A stretch of 23,537 bases of DNA, taken from positions 1 through 23,537 of the forward strand of contig JAODMX010000016.1 in NCBI GenBank assembly GCA_025464735.1. Reading direction: 5' to 3'. The DNA is from Frondihabitans sp. (lineage in GTDB: Bacteria > Actinomycetota > Actinomycetes > Actinomycetales > Microbacteriaceae). The notes under the pieces are model-generated. The model was not told where the DNA came from. It ran no database searches and was given only the letters and a program-made list of their open reading frames with translations. A program made the translations under genes and the position numbers. Below are positions 1-7,468 of the stretch, one piece after another (position 1 is the first letter of the stretch; each line of letters begins with the position of its first letter).

Positions 1-786
1 CACGAAGTGCAGGACCTGATCGAGCGAGCGTTGGGCGGCGCCCACCGACATGGCGGCGATGATGAGGCGCTCGACGGCGAGGCCGCGGCTGATGTGTCGC
101 CAGGCCTCGCCTTCGAGACCCACCACCGCCGAGTGGGGCACTCGTACGCCGGTCAGGATGACGTCGTTGACGATGTGTGCCCCCATGGTCTGGATCGGCC
201 GGATCTCGACCCCCGGCGTGTCGGTCGGAACCATCAGGAGGGTGAGCCCGTCGTGCCGATCGCCCGTGGGGTCGGACCGGGCTAACACGAGCAGATGCCG
301 CGCGAGGTGCGCGAAGGAGATCCAGGTTTTCCTGCCGTCGATCACCCAGGCATCGCCGTCACGTCGAGCGGAGGTGGTGACGCTGGCCAGGTCGGATCCT
401 GCGTCCGGTTCGGTCAGGGTGATGGACTCGACGCCGCCATGACGGATGACCGAGACGACGTCGCGTCGCTGGTCGGCCGAGCCGAAACGGAGATAGCTCT
501 GCGCGGCGGTGAGCGCGGTCGCGTACGCCAGAATCGGCACACCCACCCGGGTCGTCTCTTCGAGCAGCAGACACTCCTCGGTGAAGGTGCGCCCGAGACC
601 ACCGTCTTCGACGGGCAGCGAGACCCCGAGGAGATCGCGCTCGGCGAAGTAGCGGAACGCCTCGTCGCTGTTCAGGGAGGTGTCGTCAGCGCTCAAGCCT
701 CGGCGAGCGGCCTCGCTCCCGCAGATCTCCTGGCAGGCAGTCTCGACTCGACCGGCGTAGTCGCGTTGCGATTCGCTCAGGCGCAT
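1..786 (-). CDS. Acyl-CoA dehydrogenase family protein (N-terminal 262 residues, cut by window edge)
   Basis: Reading the minus strand from ATG at 786 gives 262 uninterrupted codons to the window edge, so the C-terminal part is missing. Acyl-CoA dehydrogenases are FAD flavoproteins that oxidise acyl-CoA thioesters to enoyl-CoA and pass electrons to ETF. The diagnostic stretch LTEPDAGSDL lies at about residues 124-133, followed by GRKTWIS at about 151-157, which is the FAD/substrate-binding middle beta domain. The preceding helical N-terminal domain (about 1-115) carries the typical EDGGLG turn near residue 60. The catalytic Glu region lies outside the window. An AAGGAG ribosome site sits about 6 bases before the ATG, which fixes the start. 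The gene is divergent from the glycine riboswitch/gcv operon. Substrate chain length cannot be told from this part; a role in fatty-acid or branched amino-acid breakdown is only a family-level guess. Confidence 0.85.
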   Translation of the reverse strand, partial: MRLSESQRDYAGRVETACQEICGSEAARRGLSADDTSLNSDEAFRYFAERDLLGVSLPVEDGGLGRTFTEECLLLEETTRVGVPILAYATALTAAQSYLRFGSADQRRDVVSVIRHGGVESITLTEPDAGSDLASVTTSARRDGDAWVIDGRKTWISFAHLARHLLVLARSDPTGDRHDGLTLLMVPTDTPGVEIRPIQTMGAHIVNDVILTGVRVPHSAVVGLEGEAWRHISRGLAVERLIIAAMSVGAAQRSLDQVLHFV

Positions 787-810
787 CTTTCTCCTTCGAT
801 GATCCGCTGA

Positions 811-844
811 TTGACGCTAGCACCGGCTCCTCGCTTGCTAGGCT
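811..844 (+). promoter_or_regulatory. Candidate promoter of the gcv operon
   Basis: TTGACG at 811-816 resembles a -35 box, and TAGGCT at 839-844 fits the actinobacterial -10 pattern TANNNT. The spacing (22) is longer than ideal; TTGCTA at 835-840 gives 18 but is a poorer -10. Either would start transcription about 20-30 bases before the first glycine aptamer. TAGGCT is also the hexamer in front of gltA in this window. Placement is inferred. Confidence 0.35.
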
Positions 845-872
845 TCACCTACAACTGAACACCGGGCCACAA

Positions 873-996
873 ACGCGTCGCGGGAGAGCGCTCGACACGA
901 AGTCAACGACCTCACCGTCCACGATTTCCTCGTCGGCCACCGAAGGAGCAAGCTTCCCCGCCAATCTCTCAGGTACGACGTACCGCGACGTAGCGT
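873..996 (+). promoter_or_regulatory. Glycine riboswitch, aptamer 1
   Basis: This RNA element binds glycine and controls the downstream gcv genes. The conserved blocks appear in the right order: GGAGAG at 883-888, CCGAAGGAGCAAGC at about 940-953, and CTCTCAGG at 966-973. GAGAG and CTCTC can pair to form the core helix. An outer closing helix can form between ACGC..GTCGC at 873-881 and GCGAC..GCGT at 985-996. The element lies on the same strand as gcvT, 230 bases upstream, and is followed at once by a second copy, the classical tandem arrangement. Boundaries are approximate. Confidence 0.85.
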
Positions 997-1028
997 CCCA
1001 GGGCGCAGTGCTTCAGCACAGCACAGGG

Positions 1029-1132
1029 CCACTCTGAAAAGCAGGATTTCCGGATCCTCGCCGACGGTGAAAGCCGCGTCCGTCAGTCGGGCGCAGCGAA
1101 ACTCTCAGGCCGATGACAGAGGGGGAGTGCGG
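1029..1132 (+). promoter_or_regulatory. Glycine riboswitch, aptamer 2
   Basis: Second glycine aptamer, with GCCGACGGTGAAAGCC at about 1060-1075, GCGAAACTCTCAGG at about 1096-1109 and GACAGAGGG ending near 1123. A closing helix can form between CACTC near 1030-1034 and GAGTG at 1125-1129. The usual GAGAG on the 5' side is AAAAG here (about 1037-1041), so two of its five pairs with CTCTC become A-C mismatches. About 90 bases separate the aptamer from gcvT; they hold the expression platform, in which I see no obvious intrinsic terminator. Control may therefore act on translation or on a structure I cannot fold by eye. Confidence 0.75.
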
Positions 1133-1224
1133 CCACAGCTCGATCGTGGTCGACTGTAACCGTCCTCTCATCCTGCCCGCCCGTCACAGGCGCGAGCCCG
1201 TCCGGCCCACCCGCGGAGTCCTCC

Positions 1225-2367
1225 ATGACCGACGCTACCGTTCCTCCCGCCGAAGAAGCGGTCGATGCCCGCTTCAGCCCCCTCCACGAGATTCATGTGG
1301 CAGCGGGAGCGACCTTCACCGACTTCGCCGGCTGGCAGATGCCGGTGCGCTACAGCTCCGACCTGCAGGAGCATCACGCTGTCCGCACCGCGGCCGGGCT
1401 CTTCGATCTCTCGCACATGGCCGAGATCGCCGTCTCGGGGCCGGGCGCGGGTGCGTTTCTCGACAGTGCGCTGGCCGGCACGCTCTCGACGATCGCTGTC
1501 GGTCGCGCGAAGTACTCCCTGCTTCTGACGGCAGGAGGCGGCATCGTTGACGACGTCGTCGTCTACCGCCTTGACGAGCACGACTTCCTGATCGTGGCCA
1601 ACGCGGGCAATCGCGACGCTGCGTTCGCGTTGCTCGCCCACCGAGCGGACGGCTTCGACGTCACCGTCGACGACGAGAGCGACGACACCGCGCTGATCGC
1701 GATCCAAGGCCCCGCGGCCGAGGGTGTGCTCGACGAACTCGTGACCTCCGACCGGCTGGCTCCCGACAGCCCCCTGACAGACCTTCGCTACTATCGCGTT
1801 CTCCGGGCGACATTCGACGACGTCCCCATCCTGATCGCCCGCACGGGCTACACCGGCGAAGACGGCTTCGAGCTCTACATCGACAACGACGACGCGCCCG
1901 CCCTCTGGTATGCGCTGGCCGAAGCCGGTGCCCCTCGGGGGGTCGTGCCCGCCGGGCTCGCCAGTCGAGACACTCTGAGGCTGGAGGCGGGCATGCCGCT
2001 GTACGGGCACGAACTGGGGCTCCACACCAAGCCGGCGCAGGCCGGCCTTCGCCGCGTCGTCGATCTCACCAAAGGCGATTTCGTCGGGCGTGAGAACGTC
2101 GAGCCTGAGCCGGGTGCCCGCGTGCTCGTCGGCCTGTCTCTCGAGGGCCGTCGCGCCGCCCGCGCCGAGTACGCGGTGCTTGACTCGTCAGGGACAGTCG
2201 TTGGCGAGGTCACCAGCGGCGCGCTTTCGCCGGCCCTCGGTCACCCCGTCGCGATGGCGTACGTCGATCCTGATTCGTCGACGCCCGGCACCGTCCTCGC
2301 AGTCGATGTCCGCGGCACCGCCATTCCGGCGACCGTCGTCACCCTTCCCTTCTACAAGCGCTCCTGA
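1225..2367 (+). CDS. gcvT: Aminomethyltransferase, glycine cleavage system T protein
   Basis: The T protein takes the aminomethyl group from lipoyl-GcvH, transfers the methylene to tetrahydrofolate and releases ammonia. The 380 residues match the family length. Characteristic segments are [10 protein letters not shown] at about 35-44, [10 protein letters not shown] at about 59-68, [12 protein letters not shown] at about 104-115 (its Asp pair should contain the catalytic aspartate), [14 protein letters not shown] in the middle, and [18 protein letters not shown] before the C-terminal barrel domain. The ATG at 1225 is preceded by GGAG at 1214-1217. It is the first gene of gcvT-gcvH-gcvP behind a tandem glycine riboswitch, so expression should rise with glycine. 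The reading frame is intact and the motifs complete. Confidence 0.97.
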   Translation: MTDATVPPAEEAVDARFSPLHEIHVAAGATFTDFAGWQMPVRYSSDLQEHHAVRTAAGLFDLSHMAEIAVSGPGAGAFLDSALAGTLSTIAVGRAKYSLLLTAGGGIVDDVVVYRLDEHDFLIVANAGNRDAAFALLAHRADGFDVTVDDESDDTALIAIQGPAAEGVLDELVTSDRLAPDSPLTDLRYYRVLRATFDDVPILIARTGYTGEDGFELYIDNDDAPALWYALAEAGAPRGVVPAGLASRDTLRLEAGMPLYGHELGLHTKPAQAGLRRVVDLTKGDFVGRENVEPEPGARVLVGLSLEGRRAARAEYAVLDSSGTVVGEVTSGALSPALGHPVAMAYVDPDSSTPGTVLAVDVRGTAIPATVVTLPFYKRS

Positions 2368-2380
2368 AAGGCGTCGTTCC

Positions 2381-2755
2381 ATGGCTGATGTGACCACCCT
2401 CAAATACACGCCGGAGCACGAATGGTTGCTCATCGACGGTGACACCGCGACCGTCGGTATCACCGACTACGCGGCCGACAAGCTGGGCGACGTCGTCTAC
2501 GTCGATCTGCCCGCCGTGGGCACCGAGGTCGAGGCGGGCAAGGTCATCGGCGAGATCGAGTCCACGAAGTCGGTCGGTGAGCTCTTCGCACCGGTGCTCG
2601 GTACCGTCCTTGAAGTCAACGACGCGGTGGTGGACAGCCCCGACCTCGTCAACTCGGCGCCGTTCGACGACGGCTGGTTGATCAAGATCAGCCTCTCGGG
2701 CGACCTTCCGGCTCTCCTCTCTCGCGACGAGTACCTCGCGCTCACCGCCGAATGA
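2381..2755 (+). CDS. gcvH: Glycine cleavage system H protein (lipoyl carrier)
   Basis: The H protein is the small lipoylated shuttle that carries the aminomethyl group from GcvP to GcvT and is re-oxidised by the L protein. The 124 residues begin [15 protein letters not shown], the standard H-protein N terminus. The lipoate attachment site is ESTKSV with Lys63. [20 protein letters not shown] (about 25-44) is the conserved barrel core. The longer open frame that begins upstream is only read-through inside gcvT; ATG 2381 gives the exact family start. The gene begins 13 bases after gcvT stops, and its stop overlaps the gcvP start as ATGA, so translation of the two is probably coupled. No L-protein gene (dihydrolipoamide dehydrogenase) is in the window. 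Confidence 0.97.
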   Translation: MADVTTLKYTPEHEWLLIDGDTATVGITDYAADKLGDVVYVDLPAVGTEVEAGKVIGEIESTKSVGELFAPVLGTVLEVNDAVVDSPDLVNSAPFDDGWLIKISLSGDLPALLSRDEYLALTAE

Positions 2756-5649
2756 GCGGCCTCCTGCCCGGAGTCGCGGCGGACGGTTTCGTCGACCGTC
2801 ATATCGGCACGACTCCCGCCGACCAGGCCACGATGCTGCGAGTGCTCGGCCACGACACCATCGCGTCGCTCGTCCGCGCCGCCGTTCCCGACAGCATCGC
2901 TGCCGCGCCGCTGGACGACAGCATCCTGCCCGAGCCGATCGGCGAGCAGGAGACGCTTGCTGAGCTCCGGATCCTGGCCAACCGTAATCAGGTGAACCGC
3001 TCCTTCCTCGGGCTCGGCTACTACGGCACCGTGACGCCGGCCGTGATTCAACGCAACGTGCTTGAGAACCCCAGCTGGTACACCGCCTCCACGCCGTATC
3101 AGCCGGAGATCTCGCAGGGGCGCCTCGAGGCGCTGATCAACTTCCAGACGATGGTGTCGGAGCTCACCGGTCTCACGACGGCCAACGCATCGATGCTCGA
3201 CGAATCGACGGCCGTGGTCGAAGGGATGCTGCTCGCTCGCCGAGCATCCAAGTCACCCAGCGCCCGGTTCGTCGTCGACAGCGACGCGCTGCCCCAGACG
3301 AAGGCCCTTCTCGCTGGCCGAGCTGCCGCCGTGGGCATCGAGCTCGTGGAGTTGCCACTTGCGAGCGCCGGTGCTTCCGACCTTCCCGAGGCGTTCGGCG
3401 TGTTCGTGCAGTACCCCGGCGCGTCCGGTGCGGTCTGGGATCCTGCGGCACTCGTCGAACGGGTCCACGCCGATGGCGGACTCGCAGTCGTAGCCGCCGA
3501 TCTCCTGGCCCTCACGCTGCTCACCGCCCCCGGCGAATTCGGGGCTGATGTCGCGGTCGGCACCAGCCAGCGGTTCGGTGTTCCCATGGGCTTCGGTGGC
3601 CCGCACGCCGGCTACATGGCTGTTCGCACCGGCCTCGAACGCCAGCTGCCCGGTCGCCTCGTCGGCGTTTCGCAAGACGCGGTCGGCAACCCGGCATATC
3701 GCCTCAGCCTGCAGACCCGTGAGCAGCACATCCGGCGCGAGAAGGCGACCTCGAATATCTGCACCGCGCAGGTGCTCCTCGCCGTCATGGCGTCGATGTA
3801 CGCGGTCTATCACGGGCCGTGGGGCCTCAAGCACATCGCCTCGCGCACTCATCAGCACGCCGTCGATCTGGCCGCCGGGGCGCGGGCCGCCGGGGTCGCC
3901 ACCGCCTCCGACGCTTTCTTCGACACGGTGACCCTCTCCCTGCCGGGTCAGGCCACCGATGTCGTGCTCCGGGCGCACCGAGAGGGCTACCTGCTGCTCG
4001 AAGTAGACCCCGACACGGTCTCGATCTCGACCGACGAGACGACGACTCGTGACGATCTCGACGCGCTCTCCAGGATCCTGGGATTCCCGATTCCGACCGG
4101 CACGCCGTCGCCGTTGGCAGAGTCGCAGCTCCGAACGAGCGACTACCTCACTCACCCGGTCTTCCGCACCCATCGCAGCGAGACCAGCATGATGCGGTAC
4201 CTCAAGCACCTCGCCGACAAGGACTACGCGCTCGACCGCGGGATGATCCCGCTCGGCAGCTGCACGATGAAGCTCAACGCCGCCACCGAGATGGCGGCCG
4301 TCACGTGGCCCGAGTTCGCGAACATCCACCCGTTCGCGCCCGCGGACGACGTCTCGGGCTACCTCGAGCTCATCGGACAACTCGAGGGCTGGCTAGCGGA
4401 GGTCACCGGGTACGACACCGTGTCGCTGCAGCCGAACGCCGGGAGCCAGGGCGAGCTCGCCGGTCTCCTCGCCATCCGCGGCTACCACCTCGCGAACGGA
4501 GACGTCGGACGCACGGTCTGTCTCATTCCGCAGAGCGCTCACGGCACCAATGCGGCCAGCGCCGTGCTGGCGGGCCTCCGGGTCGTCGTCGTGGCGTGCG
4601 ACGAAGCCGGGAACGTCGATCTCGACGACCTCCGCGCGAAGGTCGGGGTGTATGGCGCGGAGCTGGCCGCGCTGATGGTCACCTATCCGTCGACGCACGG
4701 TGTCTACGAGCACGACATCCGGGCCATCACCGACGCGGTTCACGAGGCCGGCGGTCAGGTTTACGTCGACGGCGCCAACCTCAACGCGCTGTTGGGGTTC
4801 GCGCGGTTCGGCGAGTTCGGCGGCGACGTGTCCCACCTCAACCTGCACAAGACCTTTTGCATCCCGCACGGCGGGGGCGGCCCAGGCGTCGGCCCCGTCG
4901 CCGCGAAGGCGCACCTGGCGCCCTTCCTGCCCGGCCACCCGCTCGCGCAGCAGCAGGACCGTCGCACGGGCGCGCCTCTGGCTGTCGACGGTCAGCGCCT
5001 CGCGCACTCCGGCGTGCCCGTCTCGGCGGCCCCCTACGGGTCACCGAGCATCCTGCCGATCTCGTGGGCATATGTCCGCATGATGGGCACCGCCGGCCTG
5101 ACCGCGGCGACCGGAGCAGCTGTCCTTGCGGCGAACTACGTCGCAGCCAGGCTCCGCGACTATTACCCGGTGCTCTACTCGGGAGACGGCGGTCTCGTCG
5201 CGCACGAGTGCATCCTCGACCTCAGGCCCCTGCGCGACGCCACCGGGGTCACCGTCGACGACGTGGCCAAGCGGCTGATCGACTACGGCTTCCACGCCCC
5301 GACGATGTCGTTCCCCGTGGCGGGCACACTGATGGTCGAGCCGACCGAGAGCGAGGACCTCGGCGAGATCGACCGCTTCATCGACGCCATGATCGCGATC
5401 AAGGCCGAGGCCGACCGTGTCGGGGCCGGCGAGTGGACTCCCGAGGAGTCGCCGCTCCGCGGAGCACCCCACACGGCCGAGTCGGCCATCGTGGGGGAGT
5501 GGACCGCCGCCTACACGCGCGAGGAGGCCGTCTATCCGCTGCACTCGCTCGTGAGGTCGAAGTACTGGCCGCCGGTCCGCCGCATCGACCAGGCCTATGG
5601 CGACCGCAACCTCTTCTGTGCGTGCCCGCCCGTGGAGGCGTTCGCCTGA
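2752..5649 (+). CDS. gcvP: Glycine dehydrogenase (decarboxylating), P protein
   Basis: The P protein is the PLP enzyme that decarboxylates glycine and loads the aminomethyl group onto GcvH lipoate. With 965 residues it is the fused single-chain form rather than the split GcvPA/GcvPB pair. The N-terminal half starts with [17 protein letters not shown]. The C-terminal half holds the PLP-lysine segment [15 protein letters not shown], with Lys700 as the Schiff-base residue. [13 protein letters not shown] near 503-515 and [10 protein letters not shown] near 598-607 are conserved P-protein blocks. The ATG overlaps the gcvH stop by four bases. No frameshift or missing motif was seen. The operon ends here; the next gene is convergent, and the gap contains two hairpin repeats that may serve as the terminator. 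Confidence 0.97.
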   Translation: MSGLLPGVAADGFVDRHIGTTPADQATMLRVLGHDTIASLVRAAVPDSIAAAPLDDSILPEPIGEQETLAELRILANRNQVNRSFLGLGYYGTVTPAVIQRNVLENPSWYTASTPYQPEISQGRLEALINFQTMVSELTGLTTANASMLDESTAVVEGMLLARRASKSPSARFVVDSDALPQTKALLAGRAAAVGIELVELPLASAGASDLPEAFGVFVQYPGASGAVWDPAALVERVHADGGLAVVAADLLALTLLTAPGEFGADVAVGTSQRFGVPMGFGGPHAGYMAVRTGLERQLPGRLVGVSQDAVGNPAYRLSLQTREQHIRREKATSNICTAQVLLAVMASMYAVYHGPWGLKHIASRTHQHAVDLAAGARAAGVATASDAFFDTVTLSLPGQATDVVLRAHREGYLLLEVDPDTVSISTDETTTRDDLDALSRILGFPIPTGTPSPLAESQLRTSDYLTHPVFRTHRSETSMMRYLKHLADKDYALDRGMIPLGSCTMKLNAATEMAAVTWPEFANIHPFAPADDVSGYLELIGQLEGWLAEVTGYDTVSLQPNAGSQGELAGLLAIRGYHLANGDVGRTVCLIPQSAHGTNAASAVLAGLRVVVVACDEAGNVDLDDLRAKVGVYGAELAALMVTYPSTHGVYEHDIRAITDAVHEAGGQVYVDGANLNALLGFARFGEFGGDVSHLNLHKTFCIPHGGGGPGVGPVAAKAHLAPFLPGHPLAQQQDRRTGAPLAVDGQRLAHSGVPVSAAPYGSPSILPISWAYVRMMGTAGLTAATGAAVLAANYVAARLRDYYPVLYSGDGGLVAHECILDLRPLRDATGVTVDDVAKRLIDYGFHAPTMSFPVAGTLMVEPTESEDLGEIDRFIDAMIAIKAEADRVGAGEWTPEESPLRGAPHTAESAIVGEWTAAYTREEAVYPLHSLVRSKYWPPVRRIDQAYGDRNLFCACPPVEAFA

Positions 5650-5670
5650 CGCGCGTCGCGCAGGTCGCGC

Positions 5671-5724
5671 GACTCCGCGACTCGCCACTCACTTTCTCTA
5701 CGAGGTGCCATTCGTGGAGTTGAG
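5671..5724. repeat. 54-bp hairpin repeat, copy 1
   Basis: This 54-bp unit recurs at 5764-5817; 44 of 54 positions match by my count. Its ends are inverted repeats (ACTCCGCGA against TCGTGGAGT, one G-U pair) and form an outer stem. The middle can fold into a second small hairpin, with CTC pairing GAG around TAC and CAC pairing GTG. It lies between the convergent genes gcvP and the peroxiredoxin, where it could end transcription. It may belong to a dispersed repeat family, which cannot be tested here. Confidence 0.7.
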
Positions 5725-5763
5725 GTTGCGCGTGGGGCCTGTCGCGCGAGCGCGGAAGGTTAG

Positions 5764-5817
5764 GACTCCACGACTCGCCGCTCACCTTTGCGAAGGAGAG
5801 CCATTCGTGGAGTTGAG
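5764..5817. repeat. 54-bp hairpin repeat, copy 2
   Basis: Second copy, exactly 93 bp downstream of the first. The outer stem is a perfect 9-bp inverted repeat: ACTCCACGA at 5765-5773 against TCGTGGAGT at 5805-5813. The inner part, CTCACCTTTGCGAAGGAGAG, forms its own hairpin (CCTT/AAGG closed by TGCG, plus CTC/GAG). The last 18 bases, GCCATTCGTGGAGTTGAG, are identical in both copies, while the inner sequence differs yet still folds. It ends 18 bp before the peroxiredoxin stop codon. Confidence 0.7.
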
Positions 5818-5835
5818 TCTGGCGCCCGAAGAGCC

Positions 5836-6315
5836 TCAGGCGAGGACGCCCGTGATCGCCTCCTGTAGCACGGCGGCGTTCTGGAACCGCGCGCCGACGA
5901 GCGACACGTGTTTCCAGCGGACGAGGCCCTGCGCGTCGACCACGAAGACCGAGCGCCGGAGCCCGAGACCCTTCAGCCCGACTCCGTAGCGGCGCACTGC
6001 GACGCCGTTCTCGTCGGCCAGCAGCGGGAAGGTGAGTCCTTCCTTGCGGGCGAAGTTCTCGTGGCTCGTGAGGTCTTGTTTGCTGATGCCCCAGACCGTC
6101 GCGCCGAGGTCCTCGAAGCCGGCGAGCTCCGCCTGGTAGCTGCAGAGCTGGGCCGTGCAGACGGCGGTTTGGTCGCCCGGGTAGAACGCGAGGACGACGG
6201 GGGCACCGAACTGCGCGGAGAGGCAGAACGTCTTCTTCTCGACCACGCCGTTCGTCACGGTGATTCCTGGCAGTGAGAAGTCCGGGGCGATGCTGCCCAC
6301 CTCAGGGATGCTCAT
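5836..6315 (-). CDS. bcp: Thioredoxin-dependent peroxiredoxin, Bcp/PrxQ type
   Basis: Peroxiredoxins reduce hydrogen peroxide and organic hydroperoxides through a reactive cysteine, re-reduced by thioredoxin-like proteins. The 159-residue protein has a thioredoxin fold. VLAFYPGDQTAVCTAQLC at about 41-58 holds the peroxidatic Cys53 and a second Cys58 five residues on, the spacing of atypical 2-Cys Bcp/PrxQ enzymes. GLRRSVFVVDAQGLVRW is the usual C-terminal strand region. Cys31 is an extra cysteine. The ATG at 6315 lacks a good ribosome site of its own; a strong AGGAGG further upstream precedes an 8-codon GTG ORF that ends on this ATG (see separate entry). It lies in the same direction as the CPBP gene, 66 bp downstream of it. 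Confidence 0.92.
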   Translation of the reverse strand: MSIPEVGSIAPDFSLPGITVTNGVVEKKTFCLSAQFGAPVVLAFYPGDQTAVCTAQLCSYQAELAGFEDLGATVWGISKQDLTSHENFARKEGLTFPLLADENGVAVRRYGVGLKGLGLRRSVFVVDAQGLVRWKHVSLVGARFQNAAVLQEAITGVLA

Positions 6316-6352
6316 GCCACGAGCGTACGTCCCCGCACCCGGAATTCCTCCT
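6312..6352 (-). other. Shine-Dalgarno plus 8-codon leader ORF overlapping the peroxiredoxin start
   Basis: On the minus strand AGGAGG (6352-6347) is followed after 8 bases by GTG at 6338. This opens 8 codons (reading MRGRTLVA) and stops at TGA 6314-6312, which overlaps the peroxiredoxin ATG as ATGA. The peroxiredoxin frame has no other ATG, GTG or TTG near this ribosome site. A coupled short leader is the simplest reading; a chance ORF is possible. Confidence 0.35.
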
Positions 6353-6381
6353 GTGCGCTTCTGATGAAACCGCTCCCGACT

Positions 6382-7179
6382 TCAGTGGTGCAGTCCGAAC
6401 AACGCCGGGAACGCCACGACCGCCCACGGGTAGCCGACGAACACGGCCGCGTCCATGAAGAAATGGGCGATGACGAGGGGCAGGATCCGACCGAACCGCA
6501 TGTAGAGCCAGCCGAAGACGATCCCCATCACGGCATTTCCGATGAACGCGCCGAAGCCCTGGTAGAGGTGGTACGTGCCGCGGAGCAGCGCCGCCGTGAG
6601 GATGATGGTCCAGGTCTTCCATCCCAGATCGCGCAGTCGGGCATAGAGATACGCCACGACGATGACCTCTTCCGTCACTCCAGAGCGGAGAGCAGAGAAC
6701 AGGAGCACCGGGATGGTCCACCAGTGCGCCGCGAGGTTCGTGGGCACGACGTCGACCGTGATGCCGAGTGCTCGTCCGGCGAAGTAGAGGGCCAGCCCCG
6801 GGATCCCGATGGCGAGCGCCAGACCGACTCCTCCGAGAGCATCCCGACCGACGCGAGAGAAATCGACGCCGAGACGGGCGAGGTGCGGCTTCGCGGGGCG
6901 CCAGAGCAGATACCCGACCAGCACCACGGGCACGAGGTCGAAGCCGTTCTCGAGCACCTGGTAGAGGAAGTCGAAGAACTCCCGGCTGTCGAGCGAGGTG
7001 TTCAGTGTGGCCGTCTGGCTTCCGAGCGACTGAGGGCGGGTCAGAAGATCAAGGATCTGTACGACCGAGTACACCGCGGAGGCACCGAGCGAGACCCCCA
7101 GGACGATGAGAGTCTCGGCCCGCATCCGGCCTCGGGAGACGCCCGCCGGTAGCGGCTCGGCGACGGGATGATCGAGCAT
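6382..7179 (-). CDS. CPBP family intramembrane protein (CAAX protease/bacteriocin-processing type)
   Basis: CPBP (Abi) proteins are polytopic membrane proteins related to the Rce1 CAAX protease; most bacterial members have no known substrate. Starting at ATG 7179 gives 265 residues. AGGAGG lies 4 bases upstream, which favours this start over an ATG 31 codons further upstream that would add a non-hydrophobic extension. Family motifs are the glutamate pair EE at 170-171 (TEEVIVVAYLYAR), R200/H204 in LLRGTYHLYQG, and H239/D243 in IAHFFMD. The Arg of the textbook EExxxR motif is absent (EEVIVV), so this is a divergent subgroup. Several hydrophobic segments span the chain, for example about 23-43, 82-93, 115-135, 151-165, 190-200, 211-227 and 232-250. 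Function here is unknown; it neighbours the peroxiredoxin. Confidence 0.85.
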   Translation of the reverse strand: MLDHPVAEPLPAGVSRGRMRAETLIVLGVSLGASAVYSVVQILDLLTRPQSLGSQTATLNTSLDSREFFDFLYQVLENGFDLVPVVLVGYLLWRPAKPHLARLGVDFSRVGRDALGGVGLALAIGIPGLALYFAGRALGITVDVVPTNLAAHWWTIPVLLFSALRSGVTEEVIVVAYLYARLRDLGWKTWTIILTAALLRGTYHLYQGFGAFIGNAVMGIVFGWLYMRFGRILPLVIAHFFMDAAVFVGYPWAVVAFPALFGLHH

Positions 7180-7313
7180 CGGTCCTCCTGGTTCCGCCCC
7201 ATGATGCCAGACCGGCGCGGCCGGCCGGTTGCAGCCAGGGACAACGGCTTCCAGCGGAAAATGCAAGATCATTGCGCTTCGAGACGAATTTACGCAGAAA
7301 AGCGCTCAACTTC

Positions 7314-7380
7314 GCAACGAATCCGCTTCTCGTGTTTCCAAGTCGTAACGCTTTCTCCCGTAGTTTGGCGTTTAGCAACG
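7314..7380 (+). repeat. Three phased GYAACG direct repeats upstream of the importer operon
   Basis: GCAACG at 7314-7319, GTAACG at 7345-7350 and GCAACG at 7375-7380 recur at steps of 31 and 30 bp, close to three helical turns each. The third lies inside the spacer of the proposed promoter. Such phasing suits repeated binding by a regulator on one DNA face, but six-base words can recur by chance. Confidence 0.3.
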
Positions 7381-7393
7381 GTTTACTTAGGGT
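7365..7393 (+). promoter_or_regulatory. Candidate promoter of the ABC importer operon
   Basis: TTGGCG at 7365-7370 and TAGGGT at 7388-7393 are separated by 17 bp, a good primary-sigma arrangement. Transcription would start near 7400, giving a leader of about 69 bases to the GTG start. The surrounding 7270-7400 is clearly more AT-rich than the rest of the window. The gap 7180-7468 otherwise shows no gene. Confidence 0.5.
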
Positions 7394-7468
7394 CTTCTTA
7401 TCCAGAGCGACACTCCGTGCCCAGGCGCGGCGCCGCTGTGCGTCACATTCCATCAGGAGGAACATTCA

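Noticed and set aside
295..810. 171-codon plus-strand open frame at the left end
   Set aside because: It is antisense to the acyl-CoA dehydrogenase, whose conserved motifs read clearly on the minus strand.
838..1032. 64-codon minus-strand open frame in the region upstream of gcvT
   Set aside because: It lies across the glycine aptamers and has no ribosome site or recognisable protein.
1113..1550. Plus-strand open frame beginning inside the riboswitch
   Set aside because: It overlaps the riboswitch and gcvT in a wrong frame and has Arg-rich content with no domain.
4305..5723. 472-codon open frame overlapping gcvP in another plus-strand frame
   Set aside because: Arg-rich translation typical of a shifted GC-rich frame; gcvP is continuous across it.
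5650..5835. CRISPR array suspected from the repeated unit
   Set aside because: There are only two units, they differ at about 10 positions, each is itself a hairpin of 54 bp, and no cas genes are present.
7214..7230. GGCCGGCCGG-type palindrome upstream of the CPBP gene
   Set aside because: Short GC palindromes of this kind are expected by chance in such a GC-rich genome, and no second copy or motif supports a function.
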